Assembly (NCBI RefSeq): GCF_000226115.1
Contig: NC_016457.1
Location: 930,001-994,000 of the forward strand
Direction of reading: 5' to 3'
Length of the DNA: 64,000 nt
Source: Thermothielavioides terrestris NRRL 8126
Lineage: Eukaryota > Ascomycota > Sordariomycetes > Sordariales > Chaetomiaceae
Made by a program: the position numbers and the translations under genes. Below, one piece after another: positions 1 to 9,917 of this stretch. The stretch's first letter is position 1. Every line of letters starts with the position of its first letter. The notes beneath the pieces were generated by a model. The model was given only the letters and a program-made list of their open reading frames with translations. It had not been told where the DNA came from and searched no databases.

Positions 1-1588
1 TTCCCTTCCGGCTCCACAATTTTTGCATCAGTCTCGGCGGCATTCAGCACATCGACTGGACATACTGGTACACCTTGGTATACTAGCACGGCGACTCGCC
101 GTCTCTAAACCATCCACCCGGTTTGGGGCACATGAGATTGTGGAGAAGGAGTTCCAACATACGAAGTTACGCAACACGGATCAACGCAGGTTGCTTCTTT
201 GCTGCTGCTGCTCTTCATATCTCCCCTTGTTGGGCTGCTTCTTTGTTGTGTTTCGGCCGCATTCTTCTTCCCCGTCTCCAAACGCTATGTACCTTACCTT
301 ACATACGCCCCTCGAGGCTTTGGACTGCGACGGCGCGACCGAGACATCGAGCTTCCCGAGTTCACCCACCCAACTCCATCCACGGCAGCAACTCGGAGTT
401 GGTTCATCTCATTCAATTGCTTTCATGGAGAGAGCGCTTTCATTGCTGCAGAAAATGGAGGGTCGCGTGCCACAGATCCGCTCACATCCGCGCCGATCCG
501 CCCAACTTACCCGGTGGCTGTCGAGGAACACAAGGTGAAACCTCGGCTCCGGGGGTTCCGTTTCTTCGTCTTGCAACAACAACCTTGGTGAGCGTGCATT
601 GATGTTTCAAAGTGCCGGGCCAGTCATAGCAGCAGCATGATGTCTAATTTAACCTCGATCACTTCTTTAAACACGATGCTTGCAACAATGCACAGTTAAG
701 TCATGCATGTTCGGTTGAATTTGAAATGTCTGGAAAAAGCACACACTGCTGTCGAGGTCGCGCGTTCGGGAAGTCTCGACGAAGGCAGAGAGGAGAGAGA
801 GAAAATCCCGGCCGTCAAGGCATCCTCAAGTTGCGACACGAGTCCACCGCTCAGGTGGATGCGTTGACGTCTGCTATGTAAAGGTAAACATGCCGAAGCA
901 ACAGGTCCCCTCGGTCTGCCCTATTGTACTGGCTGCCCGTCTTCTGAGAGATGACAATGCAAAGAAGCGAGCCGAATGGACTATCCGTACGTTACTCACC
1001 AATCCCATTTCACGAACTGCGATGCACAATACCTGCACGAGGAATCCGAAGAGCGACTCGCCCATCCACTGCCTTAAAGATATTTGCACGCCGCGTCATC
1101 CGTGCCCCGTGCGAGTTCGTATTCACCGTTGGTGCTCTTCAGCAACCCCGCTAAGGGATATACGGCCCGCCTGGTCTTCGAAACTTCGAGATATCCCGAG
1201 CGGCCCGGCGAGGAAGCTGGGACGGCTTTGATGACTGAAGACTCATCTTAGCAATCCAAGGAGTGTGCGTGATTTTTGAGGACAGGACCTGAATCTGGCG
1301 TGGCGTGCTCTGTCAAGATTAGGTGGTCACTTACGCTTCACCAGGTTCATAGCAAGCAGTCGATATGATACCAGGTTCTGGGCTACCAACTTTACAACAC
1401 ATCCATACCGCCGCTTCTCCACCGTTGACCCAGTCCAAACGCCGAAGCCAAAGCGAACCCACAGCTATGCAGTACGGTAGCTACTATACATACGCCAGCC
1501 ATGCACCGGCCGACGCTCCCAACGCCAACACATCATGTATACGCCCCCCCCCTGATAACACCGAACGCTCTTTGCAAGGACTTGTCCC
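1..1588. other. Intergenic, left edge
   Basis: No gene can be supported here. Open frames of up to about 170 codons overlap in several frames with no recognisable domain, no consistent start context and no splice-linked continuation. The right part is the 3' flank of the DUF3433 gene, whose TGA lies at 1589-1591 on the minus strand. Confidence 0.5.
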
Positions 1589-4246
1589 TCAAAGCCAATT
1601 GACCTCGGCCTCCTCCCACGGCTTCGTGGCCCTCGAATAGTCATAGCCCGGCTTGTACTCGCTCAGCAGCTCCTCCTCGTCGACGCCGCAGTGGCTCTGG
1701 CCGTCGCGGCCCCGGAACCAGCCGAGGCCGTAGGTCTTGCCGCGCGCCTCGAGGCGGCGGACCATGTCGGCCGCGCTGAACTTGGAGGTGCCGACGAAGT
1801 CGTACAGCATCTTGCTCTGGTGGATGTAGGCGAGCACGCTGGCGATGGTGTTGGGCTGGCGCGGCATGAACACGCGGCGGCGGCGCGCGAACACGGCACC
1901 CGCGGTCGCGATCATGTACAGCAGGATGAGCAGCGCCAGCGCCAGCGACAGCCAGAAGCTCGGCACCGTCTCCTGCCCGGCGTTGATGGCCTCCGCCGGC
2001 ATGCCTTGCCCTCCTCCTCCACCATTGCTATTATTATCATTAGTATTAGAACCTCCACCACTACGACTATCACCACCGCTGCCGTTGTCCCCATCCCCAC
2101 TGGCCAACGCGCCAAACACCTTCCCCTCCCCGGTCACCAAGCTGGTGACCAGCACAGTCAGCACCTCGGCGAGCAGCGTGCCGACGCCGACCCAGAAGAC
2201 AACCCAATGGCGATGGACGGCGGCCTTGACGGCGACCCAGCCGACCGGCATGGTGGTGTAGTCGAGCGCGAGCGTGGCCGGCGCGGCGTGGCGGCGCGCC
2301 AGGATGACGTACGGCTCGAGCAGGCGCACGTCGGTCTCGAGCGCGCCCCACGACAGCTTCAGCACGACGGCCAGCGCGGTGACCAGCCAGGGGGCGCGGT
2401 CGGCGAGCGCGGTGGCCGGCGTGAAGAGCACGGTCGGCAACAGGGCGGTGAAGCCGACGAGGGCGGCCAGGAAGGGCAGGGCGCCGAGCGGCCGGAGCAT
2501 GAGCGGTTGCGGGTTGGCGGAGAGGTGGTTTCGCGTGTAGCGGTCGGCGGCGGTGGGGTTGGCGTTGGTGCTAGTGGTGTTGGTGGTGCGACTGTCGTCC
2601 GGGGCGAGGGCCGAGTTGCGCAGGACGTAGCGGCGGTTTTTGAGCTTGTTGTGGATATCCTGGTGCGTCGCGACATCCGTGTCTTTGAAGTCCATCAGGA
2701 TGTGGCTGACGGTGGCCATCGAGGCCAGCCCAGCGATGCCCTTGACGTCGGCGAGCAGGCCGGACCGGCGGGTCTGCAGCTGGCAGAAGAGGATGCAGCC
2801 GAGGAAGGCGATGATGGCGAAGGTGGCTGTGAGCAGGCGGGACCACACGTGGTGGAGGAGGATGTGTTTCTCAATGTTCGGGGACCGGAGACGCGTATCG
2901 CGGTCCGGCGTGAGGATGATGCTGGCTGCGCCGAGGGTCGGAACCAGCGTGTTGGCGAGCAGGCTGGCGACGGACGACAAGGCCACGGCGTAGTGCCTGT
3001 AGTGGAGGGCCCGAAGTGGACGGAAGAGGTTGAACTGCGTCAGGTAGTCGACGTTCAATGACTCGGCCGCGAGGGCGCCGCCCTCCTTGGACAACTGGTA
3101 GAAGGGTTCGAGACGCATCACGTCGAAGTTGGTGATCTGCCACAGCACACCGTACGAGACGGCGATGATCATGGGCAGGAACTTGACGGCAAAGTACTGG
3201 GCCGCCGGGATCTCGGAGGGCGACCGGAAGCTGACCAGCGGGGTTTGCGCGGACCATCTGTACAGCATCTCGACGCCGGCTCCGAGCCCGAGGGAGAGGA
3301 CGATCAGGAAGAGCAAATACGGCCACCTCATGGAGAAGGGCTTCCAGTTCGGCTGCGGGTAGAACACGGCAGTGGTGGCTTTGCTGGTTGGGAACGTGGT
3401 CTGCCGCATGACGAACGGGACAGGGTCTCCAGCGTCGGGGCCGGAGACGAGGCTGACGTCGACCGCGTCGACCTTATCGTCAGATGCGCCGGCATCATGG
3501 TCCTCCATGACCACCTCGATCACCTCGCCGCGCCTGTTGGCGGCGCTCTGGCCCAGCCGTCTTACCGTCTCTGTCCGGCTCACGGGCCTGCCAACGCGCG
3601 AGAAGGTACGGCTGAGCGGCCGTTCCGACACGGGGCTCGAGGCCAGCAGTGCAGACTCGGTTAGCATCAAGTCGGTTTTGATGCCGGCGCCCAGACCGCC
3701 CGTCAGCCTCCCCTGGGCCTCCTGTTGCTGCAGTGCCTGGATGAAGGCCTCATCCGCTTGCGTGGTCGGTCCCAAGGTGCTGGTAAAGTCGAACATGGGA
3801 GTGGAGGCGGCGCGTGCTTCCGACATCTCGGTCTCGCCGCCGCTGCTCACCGGGGCGGCTGAGCTGATAAGGCCGAGGTCGATGCCGTCCTCCTCCTCGG
3901 GGATGGCCGCATAGTGCCTGTGGGCATGGCTCCGACCTGGGCTGTAGGGCAGTGACCGGTCTGTCGAAGCCACGGGCGAGTAGCCAGTGAAATGCGAGGG
4001 GCCTGTGAAGCTGGCCCAGGACGAGGTCGGACTGGCGTACGTATAGCCTTCATGGCTGAAGTAAGTGCCGACATGGACACCCGACGTTTGAAGCGAGGCG
4101 GGCGAAGGCTGCGTTTGTAGCTGCGAGTCTGCCAGGGCACTTTGGAAGCTGTCGAGGTCCGTAAAGTCGGAGACGGTGGAGATCCTGCTGAAGCTGCTCG
4201 AGGATGTGGCCGAGCGGAGCGGAGGCCGCGGCGGGTTGTGGTCCAT
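1589..4246 (-). CDS. DUF3433-family multipass membrane protein
   Basis: Intronless, 885 codons. I chose the ATG at 4246 (context GAGATGGAC); the frame stays open upstream only to a TTG. The first 300 or so residues are Ser/Pro-rich and look disordered. Then come hydrophobic segments typical of the fungal DUF3433 family: a helix after the WPYLLF stretch, one at the FLPMIIAVSYG stretch, a pair around the YAVALSS and SRLLTATFAII stretches, then a second set in the C-terminal half (LPFLAALVGF, WVVFWVGVG, WLSLALALLILLYMI). A Gly/Asn/Ser-rich linker (GGGG runs) precedes the last helix. The cytosolic tail carries short motifs such as MLYDFVGTSKF and YGLGWFRG, and ends in acidic/Trp residues. The family is common in Pezizomycotina, sits in membranes and has no established biochemical role. 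The family call rests on motif memory, so the function is open. Confidence 0.82.
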   Translation of the reverse strand: MDHNPPRPPLRSATSSSSFSRISTVSDFTDLDSFQSALADSQLQTQPSPASLQTSGVHVGTYFSHEGYTYASPTSSWASFTGPSHFTGYSPVASTDRSLPYSPGRSHAHRHYAAIPEEEDGIDLGLISSAAPVSSGGETEMSEARAASTPMFDFTSTLGPTTQADEAFIQALQQQEAQGRLTGGLGAGIKTDLMLTESALLASSPVSERPLSRTFSRVGRPVSRTETVRRLGQSAANRRGEVIEVVMEDHDAGASDDKVDAVDVSLVSGPDAGDPVPFVMRQTTFPTSKATTAVFYPQPNWKPFSMRWPYLLFLIVLSLGLGAGVEMLYRWSAQTPLVSFRSPSEIPAAQYFAVKFLPMIIAVSYGVLWQITNFDVMRLEPFYQLSKEGGALAAESLNVDYLTQFNLFRPLRALHYRHYAVALSSVASLLANTLVPTLGAASIILTPDRDTRLRSPNIEKHILLHHVWSRLLTATFAIIAFLGCILFCQLQTRRSGLLADVKGIAGLASMATVSHILMDFKDTDVATHQDIHNKLKNRRYVLRNSALAPDDSRTTNTTSTNANPTAADRYTRNHLSANPQPLMLRPLGALPFLAALVGFTALLPTVLFTPATALADRAPWLVTALAVVLKLSWGALETDVRLLEPYVILARRHAAPATLALDYTTMPVGWVAVKAAVHRHWVVFWVGVGTLLAEVLTVLVTSLVTGEGKVFGALASGDGDNGSGGDSRSGGGSNTNDNNSNGGGGGQGMPAEAINAGQETVPSFWLSLALALLILLYMIATAGAVFARRRRVFMPRQPNTIASVLAYIHQSKMLYDFVGTSKFSAADMVRRLEARGKTYGLGWFRGRDGQSHCGVDEEELLSEYKPGYDYSRATKPWEEAEVNWL

Positions 4247-6131
4247 CTCAGCTGCTGTGATACATGGTCTCGAGTTTGGATTCGAGATCAGGGAGAGGCA
4301 GGCCGTGAAGCGCAAGATGCGAGAGGCTCAAACTGAGCGGCAGCTGGATGAAAAGGGAAGGAGATCAAGAGGCTGGCGAGAAACAAACCAAAGCCCACCC
4401 TGCAGGTGGAGGTGCAGGTGCAGGTGCATGTGCCCTGAGCTGAACTGGGCGGCTCCGCGAGGACCCTGTCTTCGGTACCTACACTAGTAGGTGCGGCTGA
4501 TGAGGGGCACGACAGCGTGGGCCATGAAGGTTGGTCGAATAGCCGACGGCAGGGCTGAACAGAAAGCCCTCCGTCCAACTGAGGGCGGCCGCTGAGCGCA
4601 GGAGACAGCCTACCGCGGGCTGTTTGAGTTGCTTACCTACCACACACAAACCTTGCTTCGCTGTTTTTCTCGGCTCTGAAAGCATCCAAACTACGGGTGC
4701 CGAGTGCCTCTCGTACCTAGGTATCCTAGGGCTGCACCGAGTGTCTGGTCGAAAAGAAGTTCGAATGCAAGCGAGAGGCCAGGGGGCCGGCGGCTGTACG
4801 CAGTATAATGGAGCCGCAGCAATGCAAGCTGGCGGACGAGCGGGAGCGGGAGCGGCATGGCGTGTCGTTGACACCAGGCTGGCCCCGGTTGAGCAGCGCA
4901 CTGGGGTCACACGAAGCACGGAGTTGTCCGATGTCAGGTTGGCCTGAAAACATGATCCCGTCACCTCTTCGGAGAGATGGGTATTTCAACCCGAATAACG
5001 GGCTCTCCTGTCCGGGCAGCTCCAACGACGTAGCAAAAAGCAAGCATGGCAGCAGCAACCGGGACATTCACCAAGGGGCGCCGATGCGGGGTTTGGGAGC
5101 CTGGTGATAGCGGGCTACTGAGTGGAGCATTTAAGTGGGGCTTTAGCGTGGGCTCCACTCGAAGGCCCCCGATTGCCATTCAGCAGTGTCGTCCCTTCCG
5201 CGGCGGCATCCTTCCCGTTCCTGCGTCCGCGTCTGTTCCACGGCGTCCGTCACTGTGCAATTCGGAAGGGAGCCCGCACTTCTGGTAGATTACATGTCGA
5301 CGATCTCGTGGGTCTGCCTTTGATTCCGGCATTGTCGGCATTGTCGGCATTGTCGGTGCTATTCTTGCTACCTCTCTCTTCTTACGTGTACCTCAGCATT
5401 GTGACCCATCGAAGTCTTCGCGCTCTCGGCGACGCAGTGCTTAACTCGAGCCAGCGTTGACTACGAGGCAAAGGACATCATAAGCTGCAGTCATTGGTGC
5501 CTACAGATGGCTGAGATTTTATCAGACACTCTTATGGGCGTGTGGCAGATCTTCAACATCGTGGCCGACTGACGGCGACTTCTGGGTACGGCTGTCGCAG
5601 AACTGCGGCATCGTATTAGCCTGTCTGCTCAATCCGGCCCCTTCGCTGGGCAGCGCCTGGAGATTGGGGGGGAGATTTCCTGAAGATCACATAAGAACGT
5701 GCAGCTGCCTTCTCACTTCTCTGTCTGCCCTAACCCCCCGCCTCACCCGGGGACGCCGAAGGACCCTCCAACTCCCCCTTTGATCTCGCAGAATGTCGGA
5801 GGTTGATATTTGCCAGAATGCGGGCCGCAAGAAGCCTCCAGCCCGTCCTATTGCGTTGCCATGAGCCGCCGTGTTAATGCTTGTTCGTGTCTCTTTGTTT
5901 CATCCCACCTCTTGGTTCGGCTGCTGGGTGCGATGAGAGGAGAGCTGCCATGCCCGCATCTGCTGTGATTGCTTCTCGACTTCTCCGCTAGCTCGCTAGC
6001 TCGGAAACAAAGAATGCTACCATTTGTTCTAGAATGCCGCCGTTCCCGGGGAAGAAACCCGCAAGTCGACAGCGATCGCGCAACTGACTGATTCACCCGG
6101 TCAATGTGTTCTCGAAACACACACAGTCACA
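4247..6131. promoter_or_regulatory. Divergent promoter region, DUF3433 / Ras-like
   Basis: A 1.9 kb gap between two genes transcribed away from each other, so it should hold both promoters and 5' leaders. Visible landmarks are a short AGGTGC repeat at 4407-4428, a TACCTAGGTA palindrome at 4714-4723, and three GGCATTGTC repeats near 5328-5355. No conserved coding frame is seen. The exact promoter elements cannot be located from sequence alone. Confidence 0.4.
5328..5357. repeat. Short tandem GGCATTGTC repeat
   Basis: Three head-to-tail copies of a 9-base unit, followed by a partial copy, in the noncoding leader side of the divergent region. Probably a small replication-slippage tract. Confidence 0.6.
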
Positions 6132-7365
6132 ATGGTCAACTCGCTGGTCTGGACGGCGGAGGAAGCCAAGTACCTCAAGGCGATTTTCCAGTGGCGAGAT
6201 GCGGTCTCGTCGTCCGATGACGAGGAAAGACAACACCAACAAGAAGAGGATGGCAAGAGGCAACACCAGGATCAGCACCAGCAGCAAAGACCAGCGGGCC
6301 AGTTCCGCATCCTCGTCGTCGGTGGCCGCGGGACGGGCAAGACGGCCATTCTCACTCGAGTAAGCCACTTTCGTTCGTTCCGCTCCACTCCCGGCTCCCC
6401 TGTCCCGTGGAACTTTGTACTGATCCAGCCCAGTTCGCCCAAAATACTTTCCGTGGCGAAGGCCAGCCGCCGGACCCGTCCTTCGAGCGCGGCTGCCGGC
6501 ACCCCGTCACGGTAGACGTGCCTCCTGTTACGACGACCTCTTGCTCGTCTCCTCCTCCATCTTCCACATCTACTACGACCAACAACATCGCTAAACCCCA
6601 GTCGCAGCCCGCAGCCCAAGCACAAAAGGTATCCTACATCATCGACGCCGTCGAGATGCCCTCCCAGCAACTCCTCAGCAACCCGCAGCTCGCCCTAGCG
6701 CTCAGCATCACCGAGGCCGCCGTGCTGGTCTACTCGGTGCGCGACGCGGCCTCGCTCCAGCTGGCGATCGGCCTAGCTGAGTTCATGCGCGAGTATTTCG
6801 CCCCGCCAGCACCTTTCTCCTCTCCCACACCGTCGTCCCTGTTCTGCGCGAGGGGGCTCCTCGGGATGGGAAGTCGGGCCGGCGCCGGCACTGCCGGTCC
6901 TAGCAGCGCCGGTGCCGGCAACGGCGACCGAGGCCGCCCCTACCCCGTCGTGCTTGTCGGCAGCAAGTGCGACGCGCCGGCGTGCGGGCCCGACGCTGAC
7001 CCCGTGGCCATTCTGCAGGAGGAGCGGGCTGTGAGCTGGGCTGAGGCGCGCGCGCCGCGCAGGCGATGCGCATGCCCGGCGTCGGCCGCGACGTGCGCTT
7101 CCTGGAGGTGTCGGCCAAGACCGGGGAAGGCGTCGACGGGATCTTCCGCGCGGTCGCGGAGGAGATCCTCGAGGTGCAGAGGGCGGCAAGGGAGCGGTGG
7201 GAGCTGGCGCAGCGGGAGGGGGTGAGGCAGGAGGCGGTGGGGCCCACGACCGGCGGGGATGACGGAGGGAGGAAGAAGTTTGGCCTGTGGCGGACCTTGG
7301 CCGCGGCGTTTGGGAGGCGGCAGCCTGCGGAGGGGCGCTCAGGGGAAAGGTCAGGGGGAGGTTGA
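6132..7365 (+). CDS. Degenerate Ras-like small GTPase (apparent frameshift)
   Basis: Exon 1 is 6132-6359 and exon 2 starts at 6434, after a 74 bp intron (gtaagc...cccag). The spliced product reads ILTR then FAQNTFRGE across the junction. A Gln/His/Glu-rich leader precedes the P-loop GGRGTGKT (G1, residues about 65-72). The G3 position reads DAVEMP instead of DxxGQE, so it lacks the glycine. G4 is SKCD (for NKxD) and G5 is EVSAK. Ser/Thr- and Gly/Ala-rich insertions enlarge the switch region and the segment before G4. The frame of exon 2 stays open to 7225, but SAK and the rest of the protein lie in another frame. A shift of one base within the GCGCGC stretch at 7046-7062 restores family-like sequence. 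A GT-AG pair at 7031/7062 would also restore frame, but gives a 32 bp intron. The tail is basic, with no CaaX box. Nucleotide binding is plausible; hydrolysis is doubtful. Confidence 0.68.
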
Positions 7366-7618
7366 CCTGTAGTCTGGCAGCGAAGTCGAGACATGCCCGT
7401 CACCGTTTCCGCTCATGGCATGTATATATATGTACAAAACCTTGGCCCGAGTCAACATGGTGTACATTCATGGCACAGAGGAAATCAAAGAGGATCTTGA
7501 GTTCACGTACCATCCGCGCCGCTAGATGCTAACCAAGCAGTATCCCCGCCCTGTATCCCGAAACCTACGCCAACCCTAACTCCGCGCTCCCTAAATGCAC
7601 ACGCCTCTCCCGGCCACC
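7366..7618. other. Convergent 3' region, Ras-like / OMA1
   Basis: Only 253 bp separate the two stop codons, so the two 3' UTRs probably share or overlap this stretch. It contains a TATATATATG tract near 7420-7432. No other feature is seen. Confidence 0.5.
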
Positions 7619-9046
7619 TTATCCTGTAATGACAATATGCCCGGTGCGCAGCGCCTGTCTGAAGAGGTCCGCAAACGCCGTAGTCGAGCTGCAGTCGCTC
7701 TGCGCGCGCTTCTCCAGGGCCTTGGGCAACCACTCCTGGATCTTCCGTATCCTGTTGGCATTCTGCGAGACCATCAGAAAACCGTTGCGCCAAAGGGGAA
7801 GAAGAACTAAAAAAAGGTCGGCGCAACCACTTACCGTCGGATGGGTGCCCATCCACTCGGGCAGCGCGTCCTCGCCCATGGCCCTCTCCATCCTCGCCCA
7901 GAACCTCACCGCCTCGGTCGGATCGTAGCACGCCTCGGCCATGATCATCAGCCCGATGTAATCCGCCTCCGACTCCTGCAGCCTGCTCATGGGCAGGCCG
8001 AACGCGACGTTCAAGATGCTCGAGCCGAAGTAGTGCATCAGGATCGGCGCCAGGCCGAACGCGCCAGCCAGGATCACCAGGCTATACAGCAGCACCCCGC
8101 TGCCCAGATTCTGGCTCAGCCTCTCCTCGTGATGCCCCGCCAGGTTGTGCGCGATCTCGTGGCCCAGCACGGTCGCCAGCCCGCTATCGTTCCCAGCGAG
8201 CCCCAGGATGCCACTAAACACAAACACCTTGCCGCCGGGCAGCACAACCGCGTTGGCGGTGCGGTCGTCCTCAACAACAAACACCTCCCACTGCTCGTCC
8301 CGCAGCCCGCTGAAGGGCACGAGGCGGCGCATGACGCGGCGCACCCGCGCCGCGCGCGGGTCCCACGCGGGCAGGATGCGCAGGCCCTTCTGCTCCAGCT
8401 CCCACAGCAGGCGCGCGTGCTCGGCCTCGCCGGCCCGCCGCGCCGCCTCGGCCCCGTACGCGTTGAACCGCGTCCGCCCCGACACGGGTACCGTCTCCAG
8501 GTGCGCGAAGTAGTACGCCAGCGCGGCCGCCACCGCCACTGCTACCACCGTGTACGTCGACGGCGTGTTCACCGCGCGCCACCCGCGCCAGTGGACCAGC
8601 GGCTTGGCGTCGCGCAGGCGGGCGAGGTGGACTTGCCGGCGCAGGTCATCGGCGTCGTAGGCGCGGTAGTTGCTGTCGCGGTTTTCGTTGTTCTGCTGCT
8701 GGTGGTGCTGGAAGAGGGGGCGGTGGACCGAGAAGGGCCGGAGCTGGTGGAGCAGCTTTTGGTGTCGGAGGTGTCGTCGTCCGTAGAGGGGTCGGCTGGT
8801 TACGGGTAGGGAGAAGGTCGGTCGTAGGGCGGGGTCAGTTGTCACGAAGGAGCGCGTGGTGGTGGCTTGCCATGGTTGGGTTGCGGTTATCGAAGGCCGG
8901 CGGCGGAACAATATGCTTTGCGCCGCGACGAGAGAGGGGGCCCTGGTGCTGAACTGTGCCGCAGGGGCTTGCAGTCGACAGAGAACCGCGAGCCTCCGTG
9001 AGCACCCCCTCGGGAGGGCGACCCGCAGGCCCGGGAGGGCGAGCAT
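7619..9046 (-). CDS. oma1: OMA1-type mitochondrial metalloendopeptidase (M48)
   Basis: Exon 1 is 7835-9046 and exon 2 is 7619-7762, giving 451 aa. The start ATG at 9046 has a strong context (CACCATGC). The 72 bp intron (gtaagt...ctcgcag, 7763-7834) is a multiple of three and has no stop, so the unspliced frame looks continuous. Removing it restores the family-like junction THPT-NANRIRKI. The Arg/Ser/Gln-rich first 125 residues look like a mitochondrial presequence. One hydrophobic segment lies around residues 165-180. The zinc motif HEIAH is at residues 296-300, and a downstream ESEAD supplies the third ligand. In yeast and animals, OMA1 is an inner-membrane protease that acts in protein quality control and stress-induced cleavage of partner proteins. 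The C-terminal segment RIRKIQEWLPKAL matches the usual family end. The call is firm; substrates are inferred from the family. Confidence 0.9.
   Translation of the reverse strand: MLALPGLRVALPRGCSRRLAVLCRLQAPAAQFSTRAPSLVAAQSILFRRRPSITATQPWQATTTRSFVTTDPALRPTFSLPVTSRPLYGRRHLRHQKLLHQLRPFSVHRPLFQHHQQQNNENRDSNYRAYDADDLRRQVHLARLRDAKPLVHWRGWRAVNTPSTYTVVAVAVAAALAYYFAHLETVPVSGRTRFNAYGAEAARRAGEAEHARLLWELEQKGLRILPAWDPRAARVRRVMRRLVPFSGLRDEQWEVFVVEDDRTANAVVLPGGKVFVFSGILGLAGNDSGLATVLGHEIAHNLAGHHEERLSQNLGSGVLLYSLVILAGAFGLAPILMHYFGSSILNVAFGLPMSRLQESEADYIGLMIMAEACYDPTEAVRFWARMERAMGEDALPEWMGTHPTVSGCADLFLVLLPLWRNGFLMVSQNANRIRKIQEWLPKALEKRAQSDCSSTTAFADLFRQALRTGHIVITG
7763..7834 (-). other. In-phase 72 bp intron of the OMA1 gene
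   Basis: The donor GTAAGT and acceptor CTCGCAG bound 24 sense codons rich in Leu, Phe and Val. Retention would insert a hydrophobic stretch just after the conserved THP motif without breaking the frame. Confidence 0.8.
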
Positions 9047-9917
9047 GGTGACAGATGAGTCCGGAAGTAATGCTGATGCCGAGTCGAACAAAAGAGCCAA
9101 CGGAAAACGGGCTCCTGTGGGCAGGATATTAGCCCGTCAAATGTCCGCTCTAGCGCATCAACAGCAAGGCGAAATGAGTGAGGCTGAGCCTGAGATGTAG
9201 CTGCCCGTCCCTTCCGAGGGGCCAGGTAAGAAAGGCGTGTTACGGTAAGCTAGATAAGTGAGGTGTCCGTAACCAATGAGGCGTTGTCGAGGCACGAGTT
9301 AAGTCGGGTGATCTGCCAAGACGTCTCGCAGCTCCACTTCCATGTGCGCGGATCGGCGCATGCGGAGCTGCCGAGCTTGTCGGTCAACTCCGTTGTGACG
9401 ACATGGGAAGAAAAGAGCATTCATCGTCTCTTCGGAATATTATGTGTAATATCAGCATTACCAAGGCAGATTAGGTGACTGAGAAGCCCTCCTGCTACAA
9501 TAGCCAGCAACCTGGAAGATGATTACCACATTTGGGACTTCAGTGGGCATTTCCGGCAATCCACAGTGTAACGAACAGAGCACCCCCGGTGACATGGGCT
9601 GGCAGGACAACGCCATGTCAACATTCTTCAGACCCTTCCGGATTATCCGTACATGCATGCATGTAGCCCTCATGTAAAAAAGCCAAAGCTGGCGTCCCCG
9701 ACAGGGGCAGAAGATGAGATTGATCCAAGCATAATATACTCAAAACTCCCTCTAAAAAGAGTAAATAAATACAGGAAAACGCATCCCACCCGGCCTTCTA
9801 TTATCCAGCAACAAAGGAAGGAGAACCAAGATTGACAGTTTACCTCCCCACAATTACGTTACGACGAAACCCACCACATCTACACCCACCCCCGCAAGCA
9901 AGCAACAGCAACACACC
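9047..9917. promoter_or_regulatory. OMA1 promoter and GH16 3' flank
   Basis: An 871 bp gap between two minus-strand genes. The part next to 9046 should hold the OMA1 promoter and leader; the part next to 9918 is the GH16 3' UTR, which is A/T-richer (9700-9850). No coding feature is supported. Confidence 0.4.

Noticed and set aside
1691..3061. 456-codon frame antisense to the DUF3433 gene
   Set aside because: Gly/Arg/Glu repeats with no domain; the sense strand has clear membrane helices.
7031..7062. 32 bp GT-AG intron in the Ras-like gene
   Set aside because: Boundaries and phase fit, but the length is well below the usual fungal minimum and it would delete family-like residues (VSWAEAR); a one-base frameshift is preferred.
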